From Humulus lupulus (Eukaryota > Streptophyta > Magnoliopsida > Rosales > Cannabaceae), in assembly GCF_963169125.1 (NCBI RefSeq), contig NC_084798.1, positions 103,867,970 to 103,931,969 of the forward strand: a DNA stretch of 64,000 bases, read 5' to 3'. Every line of letters begins with the position of its first letter. The first letter of the stretch is position 1. Below, piece by piece: positions 45,397 to 56,210 of the stretch. Below the pieces are notes generated by a model, which did not search any database, was not told the origin of the DNA, and saw only the letters and a program-made list of their open reading frames with translations. The translations under genes were made by a program, and so were the position numbers.

Positions 45397-47239
45397 AATA
45401 AACAAATGCTTCACAGACATTAAATACATTTATTCCAATTGTATAACATGTAAACACATTCCATAGTACACAAAGATATTTATTTCAATCACACGAATCA
45501 ATTACACGATTGAGGAAAACAGCCCTGCTGAATGGCCGAACCGCGTGAGATGCATACTCAGGCACTGAACTTACTGTTCATGTCGGGCGAGTGGGGACTG
45601 CACCCTCAAACCAGACTTGCCTTCATGACCTACGCTCCACACGCTTGCTGACCAACCCCACGCTTAATGTGATGGCCGACCGACCCCACGTTCAACACGA
45701 TGGTCGAATATAGATTATACCATACTTTCACAAATAATTCAATGCTAGTATGCCTAGCAACCAATCAATTGTATATGCATATGTCAATTTTCTTACCTAA
45801 AGTCCTGAGCGATAAGGTAAAGCGACTGCGAGCACAATCCTTTCTTCCCGAGCCTTGCAGTACTGCTAGTCACATCATATTAAGGGATATCCATCAAGAA
45901 CTAAACCAATTAAGAGCTTTAAGATCTAGCCCTAGACCTTGGGGACCTCAGATTCCACTAATTCGGGTAATGGAATCTTTCCTTAGCCCTCTGATTTTGT
46001 TTTCCAAAACCCAAACTTAACACATCCTAAAATCCCATTAAGCATCGCGACCCCTCAATAGGTCAAAAAACCATCCTATAAAAATATGCATTTGAATCAT
46101 GGTGCACCCACAAACAGTCGCGACGCCCTAACTGGTCAAGAATATCACTTCCCATTTTGAGTCGCAGTGCCACGGCAGTCCGAGGACAAACCCATCCTCG
46201 AAATAACTTAAGTTGGTCGCGGCGCTATCGCAAAGAAACCAAGAAAAATATGATTTTAGAAATCGCAAACCGACCCTTATGACTCGAAAATGACCCCAAA
46301 TCCACTAGGCAGTTTGCATACAACATAAATAGATCAAAAACACTCACAATTACACCTTAACACTAGCAATAAGCATGCTTAGAGTTTAAACCCAAAGAAC
46401 CCACCAAAAACACCATTAAATAATAAAATCAGTGGATTTACTTCTGAATTTGAATTCCTAGTTTAGTACAGAGTTCCTTGGGAGGTCCTGGCTCCTTGAT
46501 CCCCTCGAGTCAGTCCCAATTCCCTTATTGCAGCTTAAGAAATCCTCGAAAGATGTTTGAAGCTCTTGTCACCAGGCACCTTGAGAGAAGTTAGAGAAGG
46601 GAGAGAGAGAGATGGTTTTCTGAACGTAATAGGCATCTCCCTATGACACTTAGCCCCTAACCCACCATCAAATGGTCCCAAAAGACCATCCTACCCCTGG
46701 CCTTTATTAAATTCTCAAAGCACCCCTAAGGGCATAACGGTCATTTGGCACCAGTTCCAACTAAACCTCAAATTTTACTTAAAATTCTCGATTGAACCAC
46801 TAATCCTCCAAATACTAATATCTTCCCCAAATTATATCTTACATTCCACTAATTCTAGGTAACTCACAAACTTACCAAAATACCCCTAGGCTCACCCCGA
46901 GCCGGGTATTAATCTCTGTTATGACTTTTTTGCTAATTTGCTCAAAAGGACTTAATCAAGCCGAATATCTCAAATATATCCACATAATAATGTGGTCTCA
47001 AACGCATAACATTTAAAATCACAAATATGCCCTCAACGGGTCCAAATTATTTCAACAAAAGCGGGCCTTTAAGCATATTTATTACATATAAACATGCATA
47101 AAGAGTCATATCATAATATAACTCATATAATCAACATAATCACATACTTATTCAATTAATTAAATCATAATTACTCCATGTGGCCTCCCGGCATGCTAAT
47201 CAAGGCACTAATCCTCATTAAAAAATTTGGGACGTTACA
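45397..47239 (-). repeat. 5' LTR of L2, 3' end missing
   Basis: Matches about 32467-34374 with many differences, more than between the LTRs of element A by eye. Ends GGGACGTTACA. Lacks about 455 bp carrying the GTGCAGGTAA block. GC-rich patch at 46050-46220. Confidence 0.88.
46980..46995 (-). promoter_or_regulatory. Conserved LTR hairpin (L2, right LTR)
   Basis: CCACATAATAATGTGG, perfect arms, 244 bp from the LTR 5' end; GTTATGACTTTTTTGC follows. Confidence 0.6.
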
Positions 47240-47816
47240 AAATGGACATCGCCTGGGCTGTTATGGGGTGTCCGTTTGGCTACGTAATTTTGCTCCAAAA
47301 ATTAAAGTTAAATGCTCTAATCTCATTGGTTGAGACTAATGAGGGTCCTATACTTTGTAAGGAGGTCATATGAGTTAATTAGTGAATTGATCACTCACCT
47401 CTCTCTCTCTCCCTCTAAAAGAAGAACTCACTCTTTCTCTAGCTTCAAGATTACTAGTTTTCTCCAAGATCTTCATCAAGAAAGCTTGGCTTGTACGAAG
47501 GATGAAGGCTTGTGTATTCCAATCTCATTCCATTGTTGTAGCTTCTAGAATTTTCATAGAGAAGGTTAGCAATAGATATTTTTGGACAACAAATCTTCAT
47601 TTGTGTCAAGCCTTGCAACTTTTGTGTTTCATATAAAATCATAGCTTGTGATTTTATGTTCCTAGGGTTTTTTCTTCAAGGAAGGTCCACTCTAAACACT
47701 TATCTCATTGTGTTTATGTCATTTTTGGTTAACTATTATCAAAGGTTGATTTACTTGTATCTTTTGTCTTGAGTTGTATCGCAAACCAAAGGTTATCTAT
47801 AGCCTAATCCCCAACA

Positions 47817-48480
47817 GTCAAATACATGATTATCTTGAGTAATCATCAATGAAAATGACAAAGTACTCATAACCACTCCTTGTTTGAACACTCAGAGGCC
47901 CACATACATTAGAATGAACTAACCTTAGTGGTTCTTTGGCCCTTTCTCCTTTTGCGGAGAATGGATGCTTCGTCATTTTTCCTTCGAGACAAGATTCATA
48001 AATAGGTAGGTCACCCATAGTGAGTTCCCTCATAGGCCCAGTCTTTTTTAGTCTTTGAATCCTATCATAGCTAATATGACCAAGGCGAAGAGGGCCAAGG
48101 TATGTCATGTTGTCGTTATCAACCTTTTGTCATTTAGCGGTCCTAGTTTTAGCTATCTTAAATAACTCATTATTAAGCATGTAGGCTTTGTTTGGTCGCA
48201 AAAGATAAAGTTTGTTCTCCATATATCCAACACACAATTTAGATCAATTTAATGAAATTGATATAATAAAACTCGTAAAAGTTACAACAAAATGTTGTTC
48301 ATGTAATAGAGAAACCGAAATTAAATTCTGACTAAAGTTTGGAAATAAATAATCATTTAAAAAAAATCTTATTCCCGAAGATTAGACGAGCATGTCCTAT
48401 AGCCTTAACCTCGACGAACTCTCCATTCGCGACTCTTTGCTTGAGCTTGCCATCTGTCACGGCCTCCCAGGTGCTAAGTA
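47817..48480 (-). pseudogene. GAG-pre-integrase and integrase N terminus of Copia L0
   Basis: Minus strand reads LRLGHISYDRIQRLKKTGPM, then CLEGKMTKHPFSAKGERAKE and HSNVCGPLSVQTRSGYEYFV to FIDDYSR: the HHCC zinc region and the start of the catalytic core (48108-47830). The first core aspartate of VHTDVCGP is replaced by Asn in LVHSNVCGP. Cut at 47821 by solo LTR L1; the rest is at 31741 and downstream on the minus strand. Confidence 0.92.
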
Positions 48481-48800
48481 GTGGTAAGGAGGTACACACA
48501 TGATTAGTAGATCCTGAATCAACGATCCAAACGGAAGAATCATTTTCTAAAATACATGCATTTAAGACAAATATTTCATTTCCTTGGTTTCCATTTCCCT
48601 TGAGAACCAGACAATTGTGTTTCCAATGCCCAGTCTCCTTGCAGTGAAAGCTTTCCCCTTGAGTGTTCTTTGAAGTGAGCTTTGCTCCAACAGGCTTTTC
48701 AGCAACCAGTGCCTTGCCGATGGATTTCTTAAGTCATCACGAATTGGTATTTCCTCATCAACACAATGTAGATTTTGAACTTGCATTTCATAAATTTGTC
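48481..48800 (-). pseudogene. Protease and zinc knuckle of Copia L0
   Basis: The zinc knuckle reads SFHCKETGHWKHNC (about 48660-48600), with the first Cys changed to Ser. Downstream the protease has SSVWIVDSGSTNHVCTSLPL (about 48545-48490) with the D-S-G active site. The domains sit in different frames, so frameshifts are present. The N-terminal side passes into sequence with no gag similarity at about 48800. Confidence 0.85.
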
Positions 48801-50256
48801 GTTGGTCAGCATGTTTTTCGACAAAAGAGAGGGTGTGGGGTTGGAGACCCTAGAGATCTAAGATTATCAATTAAATAGAAATCAATGCATTGCCCAACAA
48901 AAATCTAATCATGTAAAATTCAGAAATAGCATGACATATAGAAATATGCATAGATATGCAAAATACTGAAAAATACATATAAGTATTTCTAAGGTATTTA
49001 ACTAGCCATGAAACATATGTCTCGGTACGCGAGAGTCACAAAATCACTTAGTTAAATAGAGAAACATCTTAATTAATAAAAATTCTATTATTTTTTATTA
49101 ACAACCTTCCTATTCGATCAAAGTAATGAAATCCAATCATTTCTTACTTTATGAGCTTCACCCATGGTTTTCATTATCACAGACTTAGTTCTTAATAATC
49201 TCCATAGGGATGAATCCATAAGAGTTTTATCTATGACCATCTATCTTAAGAAATTTAACAATGTTATGAGTCCAAACATCATCCGTAGGGAGACGAAATC
49301 AACGTGCCATGAGGCCACACTAAACTCTAACCTTGTTAAATTAACGGTGGGGATCGAATATTTAAAATAAGTAAGCTCATTATTTTAATTTTCTCTTTCA
49401 ATATTTTATTCATTGAAAATTACTAACTTAGGTTTGTCAAATTATTAAAATAATCAATGAACTATAGTATATAATTTTCCTATTAATTCTAAAATTACTC
49501 ATTGAAAACTAATTCAAAAATTAGATTTAATATGATTCTAATCAATTATTAGGTCCACATAAAATAATTAACCTAATACAATTAAGTCCAACTTAGGTAA
49601 ATAGGCATTAACAATTGGGCCTGCATGGAGGAGGGTTGGGTCTAGTTTGTTATTCCAACAACAAAGGCCCCCTATCTTCCATATAATATCCTAAAGACAT
49701 GAATTTAAACCTTCATCTTATTAATTGTTATAAATTGAATAGACCCAATTTAATTATACAAAGCAAATGTGACTTCACAAGTAGAACCACCCACAAAAGT
49801 GGAATTTAAACTTCACATTTTCAATTGGGACCAAATAAAACCTAACATTTTATGAAAAGTTTTATTTGAATTTTCCACATTTTACAAAAATATGTGCCAT
49901 CACTATACCATACATCTAAGCCCAATTGCAAAAAAAATGTAAAATATCATTATGTGTGACATGTTAATAATTTGATGGGCCTAACATATTATTCTATATG
50001 ACATATTACTCATTTATGACACTTATTTCTAAAATAAACAATATTGATAAAAATAATAATTCATAATTAACAAATAATAATTGGGCGTTTATTAAATTAA
50101 TTTAATTAATCATGAGAAGGATTCATCTAACAAAAAAATTCTAACTAATTAATTTAAATCAATTGTTTTTCTTATTGGAAAATATATATATTTTAAAAGC
50201 TTGTTTTAATAAGATAAAATAAGAGTATTTATCATGATAATAAGCTAGAAACCTAA
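48801..50256 (-). other. Leader region of L0 with no recognisable gag
   Basis: AT-rich, no open frame of note on the minus strand where the Copia capsid should be. I recognise no capsid motif. Either gag has decayed beyond recognition or was replaced. Confidence 0.5.
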
Positions 50257-50270
50257 GGCTCTAATACCAG
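50257..50270 (-). other. Primer-binding site of Copia L0
   Basis: Minus strand CTGGTATTAGAGCC, one C to T change from the initiator-Met site TGGTATCAGAGCC, next to the right LTR. It fixes the minus direction. Confidence 0.9.
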
Positions 50271-50271
50271 T

Positions 50272-50422
50272 TGTAGAAAAAAAATATATACATGATCTTG
50301 CTTATTACCATGTAATAAAATAAGTGAGCAATGCAATTGATACAAAAATGATTTCTATTCTTTATTGGTAATAAAATGGGTTACATAAGAAATGTGATTC
50401 TACAAGGGCATAAAACCCAAGA
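50272..50422 (-). repeat. 5' LTR of Copia L0
   Basis: TGTAGAAAAAAAATATATACA to AAAACCCAAGA. Matches 26827-26976 along its length; the terminal ACA is changed to AGA. Confidence 0.9.
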
Positions 50423-51876
50423 AGCTTAAATAACGAGACCTATGGCTAGGTTTCTCGGGGTTTTAGAGGAAAAGTTTTGAAAACTCAATAAGGATCTCTT
50501 TGTCTTTATTAAGTAAATTATATTTTCCTCAATGCCCAAAGAAAACCTAATGACAATGATCTTCATAATTAATTCGAGTGTTCTGTATGGCTAAGTACAG
50601 TATTGGATAAATAAGGACGGGAATTCTAATAGAGTAAAAATAACACACATTACAAAGGACTACTGGTAAGTCAACTTTTGAGTTCTGTGGCTACAACATG
50701 AAATAGCTTGTGTTATATACGTTAGTATAGGAACACATGCACATGCATACACTTATCGTAGAAGGTTTACATTGAGACCGCCGACCTAGTGGGTGCTCTT
50801 ACTTGCACTGTTGTGAAGGTTGAAACTCGTTGATTATGAATTATATTATTATGTTTGGTTTGCTACTAAGACGATTGGCTAGAGATGAGCTACCTGTATT
50901 ATCTGGGGGCCTCACTGAGACCATTGACCTAGTGGCCCCATACTCATTAGTTGAACGATTGAAATTTGTAATTTTATGTCATTATTATTACGTCAGGTTC
51001 GAGTCCGTGTGCATTGGCCAATAGTTAAGTAGACCAGTATTATCTAGGAGTCTCCATACATTTTTGGGACCATTGACCTAGTGCCTACTCATGAGCACCA
51101 AAGATTATCTTAGAGTCTCTATAAGCTGGTGTAATCACATTTACACCCAACATAAATATTATTTCCCAGGGTACCGATGGTTACTTCTGTTGGGATTTTA
51201 TACAGGGAAGGGTAGTATCGAGACTCGACTCTCCACTATAAATTGTATGCATGCTTAGGGGCACTCGTTAGCCACAAATTTTATTGGAAACTCCCAATTA
51301 GGATTTTAGGGTGAATGGTGGTATGTATCTGTTAGTTGGTTGTGTATCTGTGAGGTGTTATTTTCGATATCCTTGGTCAGGTTTATGATTGGTATTGACA
51401 GGATGCTTAGGCATTCTTGAATTGTTTTGCTTAGGGTCTGGATTTTATCTAGAACCCTAATTATGGTAAGTTATCTGATGTTAGGTCAATGACTTGGTCA
51501 TTAACCCTTGGTTGATCTATTTGTCTTCATGATTATAGAATTGTACTTACTAAGCATTATCGCTTACCTAGTTGTTTCTTGTTGTAGGAAAAGGTAAGGG
51601 AAAGGTGGAGAAGTGAGCATTGGAGTCTATCTGTGGATGTACATGTTGCCCGTCCTTTTGGGGTTACAGACTTTTGGAAATGATCTTTTGTATAACGTTT
51701 AATACTTTTGGTTTACTTTAAAATGTTGGATCAATGATGTTGCAGTATTTTAAGTATGCGCATACTTTGTTTTAAAAGTATTTTTTTATATGGACTTGTG
51801 AGACTGTAGAAAATGAAAATCTTTTGTAATTTCACATTAGTTTAATCTTGTATTTTTTTTGGGTATTTACAGTTTG

Positions 51877-53605
51877 TGGGGTATGGGAGGTCATATCGTC
51901 TATAGAGAACGGTGGGAAGGTCAAATATGTCACTATTTGGGCTTCAGCAAGTGGGCTTACATCTAGTGGGTTACAGTAGGGTGGTGGTTGTTAGGTTTGA
52001 TCCATTTTGGGTTTGTATGAGTGGTGGTGGTCGAAACTACTTGGGCTCAGGGAGGGTGTGAATGAATTTGGTGGTTCAAATCTGGTGGCCTGGAGTAGGG
52101 GGGTCAAAGCAGAGGAGAACTTTCCCTTTAATTTTGTTAATTTTTGTTTTTGGTTGTTTATTTTCTTTATGTGTGTGTTTGTGTGTATTTTTTGTGAATT
52201 TCTACCATCAAGAACCTTACTGATGGGGTTCATATCTTTTATGATGGGTTTCCCCTATTTTATTACATGGTTTGAATTAAATTCCCATGATTATAGGAAT
52301 TCCCTATCGGCATCTCCATGTATTAGTTTAATGCATCTTCGAGATTGAACGCTACTTTAGTGCGCTTTCGAGATCATATGTATTTCAAGCTCATCGTTCC
52401 AGCTATCGCTACCTCCTCGCTTGGTTGGTCTTTTGAACTCATCTCTCGAAGGGGACTCTTGTTGTCTTCGAGCCTACAACTCATGCTCGAATGAAAATAA
52501 ATAGATATTTGGAATTTCATGTTTACTTTTACAAGTATAATAATAATACTTATTAATTTCGAGTTTTCACTTTATGAGCCTACATTTTGAGGTTGTTTAT
52601 TGATTCTCGAAATTTGTGTGTAACAATTTAGATTTTATCAATCATATTTTTTTTACTATATTTTTTTATTTATATAGATTAATTTATAATTGTTGCACAT
52701 ACCTTGTATATACTTCCACCTCTAGTATATATAAGCATACGTAATTTTAAAGATAAAAATAATAAAACAATTAAATAGTTGTATGAATGATAAGAGTAGC
52801 AAATATTTAAACCAAAACATTTTTTTTAAAAAAAATAAATAAAAAGATTTCAAGCATTTTCATAGAATCTCATGTTTTTAATTTTCTCATGTCTATATAA
52901 CAAAAAGATTTTTGTTCATTATTATTTTATTATTTTAAATTCATTAACCCATAATTCTCAACCCATGTAGTGTACTATTGTAGTACTTTTTTTTTAAATA
53001 AAAGAAAATACAATAGGGGTGAACATCGGGCGGGTTTGTCAGGTTTGGGTGTATCGGGTTCAGGTTTGTTGGATTTTGGGTGTGGAAAACACATACCAAA
53101 CTAGCCGGAATGGGGGTTGGACTTGTGTCAGGTTCGGGTTCGGGTTCGAGTTTCTTGGGTGGGGTCAGTCGGGTTTGTGTTGTGTTCAGATTGTGATGGC
53201 TTTGGGAATTGATTTTGAACCACCTTGTTCCTTTCTTTTTTTTTTAAAAATCGTATCTTACTTCAATTAGACTTTTGCCTTTTTTTTTTTTTTTTGCAAT
53301 TTTGTTTATTCATTTTTTTATCAAATTTTGAGTTGATAATTATTTACTACTAAATAAAATTTATCATGCAACAACTCACAAATATAAAGCTAAAATTACA
53401 AAATATATAATGTCCAACTTCAACCGAAGACAAAAGTCCAAAATAAACTAAAGCATCCAGTTACATTGTCCTTAATAAAATGTTCATAAAGTATCAAAAT
53501 AAAATGTCCACGGAGTAACCAAAGTCCTTAATAAAACTATTAAAAGTCCATAAAGTATCAAAGTCCAAATAATATCCATAATACCAACATAGTCATAATT
53601 AATAC
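51877..53605. other. Non-coding DNA with G-rich degenerate repeat
   Basis: No gene called. The ORFs 52007-52348 (opposite 51991-52233) and 53019-53270 have no domain features. A stretch at 53019-53190 is full of CGGGTTTG and GGGTTCGGGTTCG runs, a degenerate GGGTT(C/T)-rich repeat of a kind common in plant MITE-like elements. At 53440-53580 AAAGTCC-ATAAAGTATC units recur irregularly. Confidence 0.55.
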
Positions 53606-54862
53606 TGTTGACTGGTGAGTTACCCAACGACACAGAGCCACTAAAAATGACAAGAATTAATAAGCTGAATGAAAAAACTAAATGACACAAAGATTTTATA
53701 GTGGTTCAGCCCCAGAAATTGGTAATAACCTACGTCTACTTAGTGATTTTATTGATGTAAACTTTAAAACTTGCGATCAGTAAACTAGGGTTCACTAAGT
53801 TTCACAAGCTCCAAAGTGGAATACAAAAGTCCTGTATAAAAGCACTTTTTCTCTCTGAATATAATTTATTGTGTAACCTTTAAATGAATCTCATGAGTCC
53901 TATTTATATGCTCAAGGATGTTCATATGAGCCGATGGTTCGTGTTCAATCTTTGTTACAAGCATATTTGAATAATGTTTACCCAAAAATGGCTCCTGATG
54001 ACGTGGCAGGATTGACCTACACGTGGCGGGCACGTGACGACTTTAAGTGAATGAATCCTGTTCGACCATCGACCAGAAAGTCATTGATTTATCAAGCATC
54101 ACGCTTAGGTGCAACTAGTCTGGTCACATACTTTCATTTACTTCCTTTTAGATGTACAATCTTGTAATATTTGCATTAATTGTAATTTCTTTTATTACCT
54201 AGATATGTGGATCTTAATGGTAATTAAGGCCCATCGGCTCATGTAATATTCTTGAGCCTATAAATAAGAATCAAAGGGCTCAAGGAAGGGGACTTTTGAA
54301 CTTTTGATCTTCGTACTCTGAGAGAAAAATATAGTGTGATTATTCACCGAAGTTGTAAACTTCCCAAGGCTTGTGAAACTCGTGAACCCTACTTCATTGA
54401 TCATAGTGTCAGGATTCAACATCAATAAGAACACTAAGTTGGCGTAGGTCATTACCTTCCAATTGGGGTCGAACCACTATAAATCGTTTGTGTCGTTTGC
54501 TTTCTATTTGAATTTCTTCTTGTTTTCATCTCATCTTATATCATTTATCTGACTCCGTGTGGTCGACAAATTTGAGGGTCAAAAAATAATAATATAAATA
54601 ATAATAGTTACACATAAAGAGGGTCAATTCTCTTTGAAATATCCGACTTATAACTGTGTTTGAATTCTGGCTTCGTTCCTACGATCAGACCTAGTCGCAT
54701 ATGTCAGCACATCTTCTTCCTTACTGTTCAACATATTTTTTGTACCCATCGAGTAGCTTACTGTTTCCTAGTCGACCAGACTGTCATCACTGAACAGTCA
54801 CGTGCTATCCACGTGCGTCCCGATCGTGCCACGTCATCAAGCAAATATTTTTTGGGTAAACA
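53606..54862 (-). mobile_element. Solo LTR U, interrupted by V
   Basis: TGTTGACTGGTGAG to TTTGGGTAAACA, with the perfect duplication AATAC (53601-53605 and 54863-54867). About 640 bp after V is removed. The reverse complement starts TGTTTACCCAAAAAATATTT and has the TATA box (about 53903) as in V and S2. Confidence 0.93.
53976..54584 (+). mobile_element. Solo LTR V, same family, opposite direction, inside U
   Basis: TGTTTACCCAAAAATGG to GAGGGTCAAAA, with the perfect duplication AATAA (53971-53975 and 54585-54589). The final ACA is AAA. TATA box CCTATAAATAAG at about 54257, followed by CTCAAGGAAGGGGACTTTTG. 609 bp against 596 bp for S2. Confidence 0.93.
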
Positions 54863-54867
54863 AATAC

Positions 54868-56210
54868 AGTTCCAAAATAGAAATTATACTAGCAAATTTT
54901 TTATATTTATCCTTCTCCTTTATCATCCTTCTTTCATTTCTCCTTCCCAATTTCCAATTCTTAAATTCAAACATTTCATAAATAAATAAGTTAAATAAAT
55001 TAAAAGAAAAATGCCTGAAGAAAACTATGAAATTACAAAATTCTCACAACTTCATTTACCACCTCTCAGATTGTGAAGATGAGGCTGAAGATGGAGCATT
55101 ATTAGAAGCAGAAGCATTGTCGCTAGCAGCAGTAGTAGTATATGTGATCTATGTAATATTATTAAGTAAATAGATAAATACACCCATAAATAGGGAAATT
55201 TGCAGTGAAAATCAGTAAGTAGTCTAAAAGATTGAACATAAGTCACTAAGTAGTTTTTTTTTGTAGTAAAAAATTATTAAATTGTCTAAAAGGTTGCACT
55301 TAAATCAGTAAGTACTTTTTTGGCAGAAAAAGTTAGTAAGTAGTGTGAAATGTTGCACTTAAGTCACTAAATAGTTTTTTTTTTTTGTTGCAAAAGTCAT
55401 ATTTTACACTAATTTTGTCTCAATTTTGATTAATTAATAAAATTCTAAAAAAATATATATTTCTAACTTTGAAAAATTATTTAAAAAAAAAAAATCTAAC
55501 ATGAAAGAATTATTTAATTTAACTTAAACTAAGTTTTAAAAGATTATACAACTTAAATTGAATCAAAACATAGTTTAATTATAATTAAATAGTTGTCATG
55601 TTAGAACTTTTAGTTTTTTTTTAAATTGAAGTTATACTTTGTTAAAACACATGGCACCGAATGGGTGCCTACCCTTTTTTTAATCAAAAATTGTAATTTA
55701 GTCAATTTAAGCATTTTGATTACATTTTCTGATTATGCAAACAACAAAAAATGATTATGATTCTATTTCCCATCTTTTTTAGTAAATAACGTAAAACAAA
55801 TAATGATTATGATTCTTGCATATTTTCTTCTCATTTATTTATCCATTGATTTATTTCAATTCTCATTATGCTTTAGTAAACATGCCATAAATTGAAAAGA
55901 ACAAAAAAGAACTAGAATAATTGCTTAATAAGGAAACCCAATATCTCTTAAAGAAATGACATAATTTTGGACATGAAAATCCAAAATTTCCAGATAAAAA
56001 AAATTAAAAAAAATCCTAAAATCATCTTAAAATACCAAATACATTTTAATAGATCAAAACAAAGAATTAAATAGAAATATGTTTATTTATTTGAATTAGA
56101 GATCATTTTGGAACGACTATTCTTCAAGGAAATAATGTTGTATTCTCATTTGGCTGGTTAAAAAAATGGCCAGGTCTAAAAAAAATTAAAAGAAATATAG
56201 ATTAAAATAA
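54868..56210. other. AT-rich DNA with 60-bp degenerate tandem repeat
   Basis: No gene seen. Three degenerate units at 55222, 55284 and 55343 (spacings 62 and 59) share GTCTAAAAGGTTGCACTTAA and a CAGTAAGTAGTTTTTT tail. Confidence 0.6.

Larger units (their letters stand above)
32012..47239 (-). mobile_element. Ty3/gypsy element L2, minus strand, heavily interrupted
   Basis: Left end TGTAATGCCCTAC, right end GGGACGTTACA, duplication AAACG (32007-32011) and AAATG (47240-47244) with one mismatch. The left LTR (3' LTR) is complete, followed by a polypurine tract and a decayed integrase; the right LTR lacks about 455 bp and the primer site. Between them lie a Copia LTR (35238-36963), element L4 (36964 to about 44410) and a Copia LTR fragment (to 45396). 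The gag, protease and RT of L2 are gone. Confidence 0.85.
31742..47816 (+). mobile_element. Solo LTR L1 (about 0.84 kb), split by element L2
   Basis: TGTTGAGATTGGTTA at the left and CCTAATCCCCAACA at the right, imperfect inverted ends, flanked by GTAAC (31737-31741) and GTCAA (47817-47821). Each differs by one base from the GTAAA expected from the integrase frame it splits. L1 pieces are 31742-32011 and 47240-47816. A TATA-like GTATATAAGAG is at 31891 and a CT-rich tract at 47398-47418, suggesting plus direction. No coding; the ORFs at 47330-47642 are LTR sequence. Confidence 0.75.
26827..50422 (-). mobile_element. Ty1/Copia element L0, minus strand, split by W and L1
   Basis: Short LTRs at both ends (26827-26976 and 50272-50422), TSD AGCCT (26822-26826) and AGCTT (50423-50427) with one mismatch, a primer site next to the right LTR, and Copia-order domains from right to left: zinc knuckle, protease, GAG-pre-integrase, integrase, RT, RNase H. 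The two halves join at the integrase: the right half ends in FIDDYSR near 47835 and the left half resumes with YLMRKES at about 31735, once solo LTR L1 (31742-47816) is removed. Solo LTR W (28116-30427) splits the RT. Many stops; inactive. Confidence 0.9.
20679..51871 (+). mobile_element. Long LTR Z, split by nested insertions
   Basis: Starts TGTAACGCCCCGC and ends GGGTATTTACA. Flanking 5-mers TTTTG (20674-20678) and GTTTG (51872-51876) differ by one base, so the limits are likely but not proven. Z-derived pieces are 20679-21986, 26573-26826 and 50428-51871, about 3 kb in all. The last piece carries the LTR block GTTGTAGGAAAAGGTAAGGG near 51582, giving plus direction. No coding is seen in the Z pieces. 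ORFs such as 21601-21810 and 50830-51024 lie in LTR sequence. Confidence 0.6.

Noticed and set aside
52007..52348. 113-codon ORF with hydrophobic stretch, possible membrane protein
   Set aside because: Low-complexity T-rich translation, no homology pattern, opposite-strand ORF of similar quality; not supportable as a gene.
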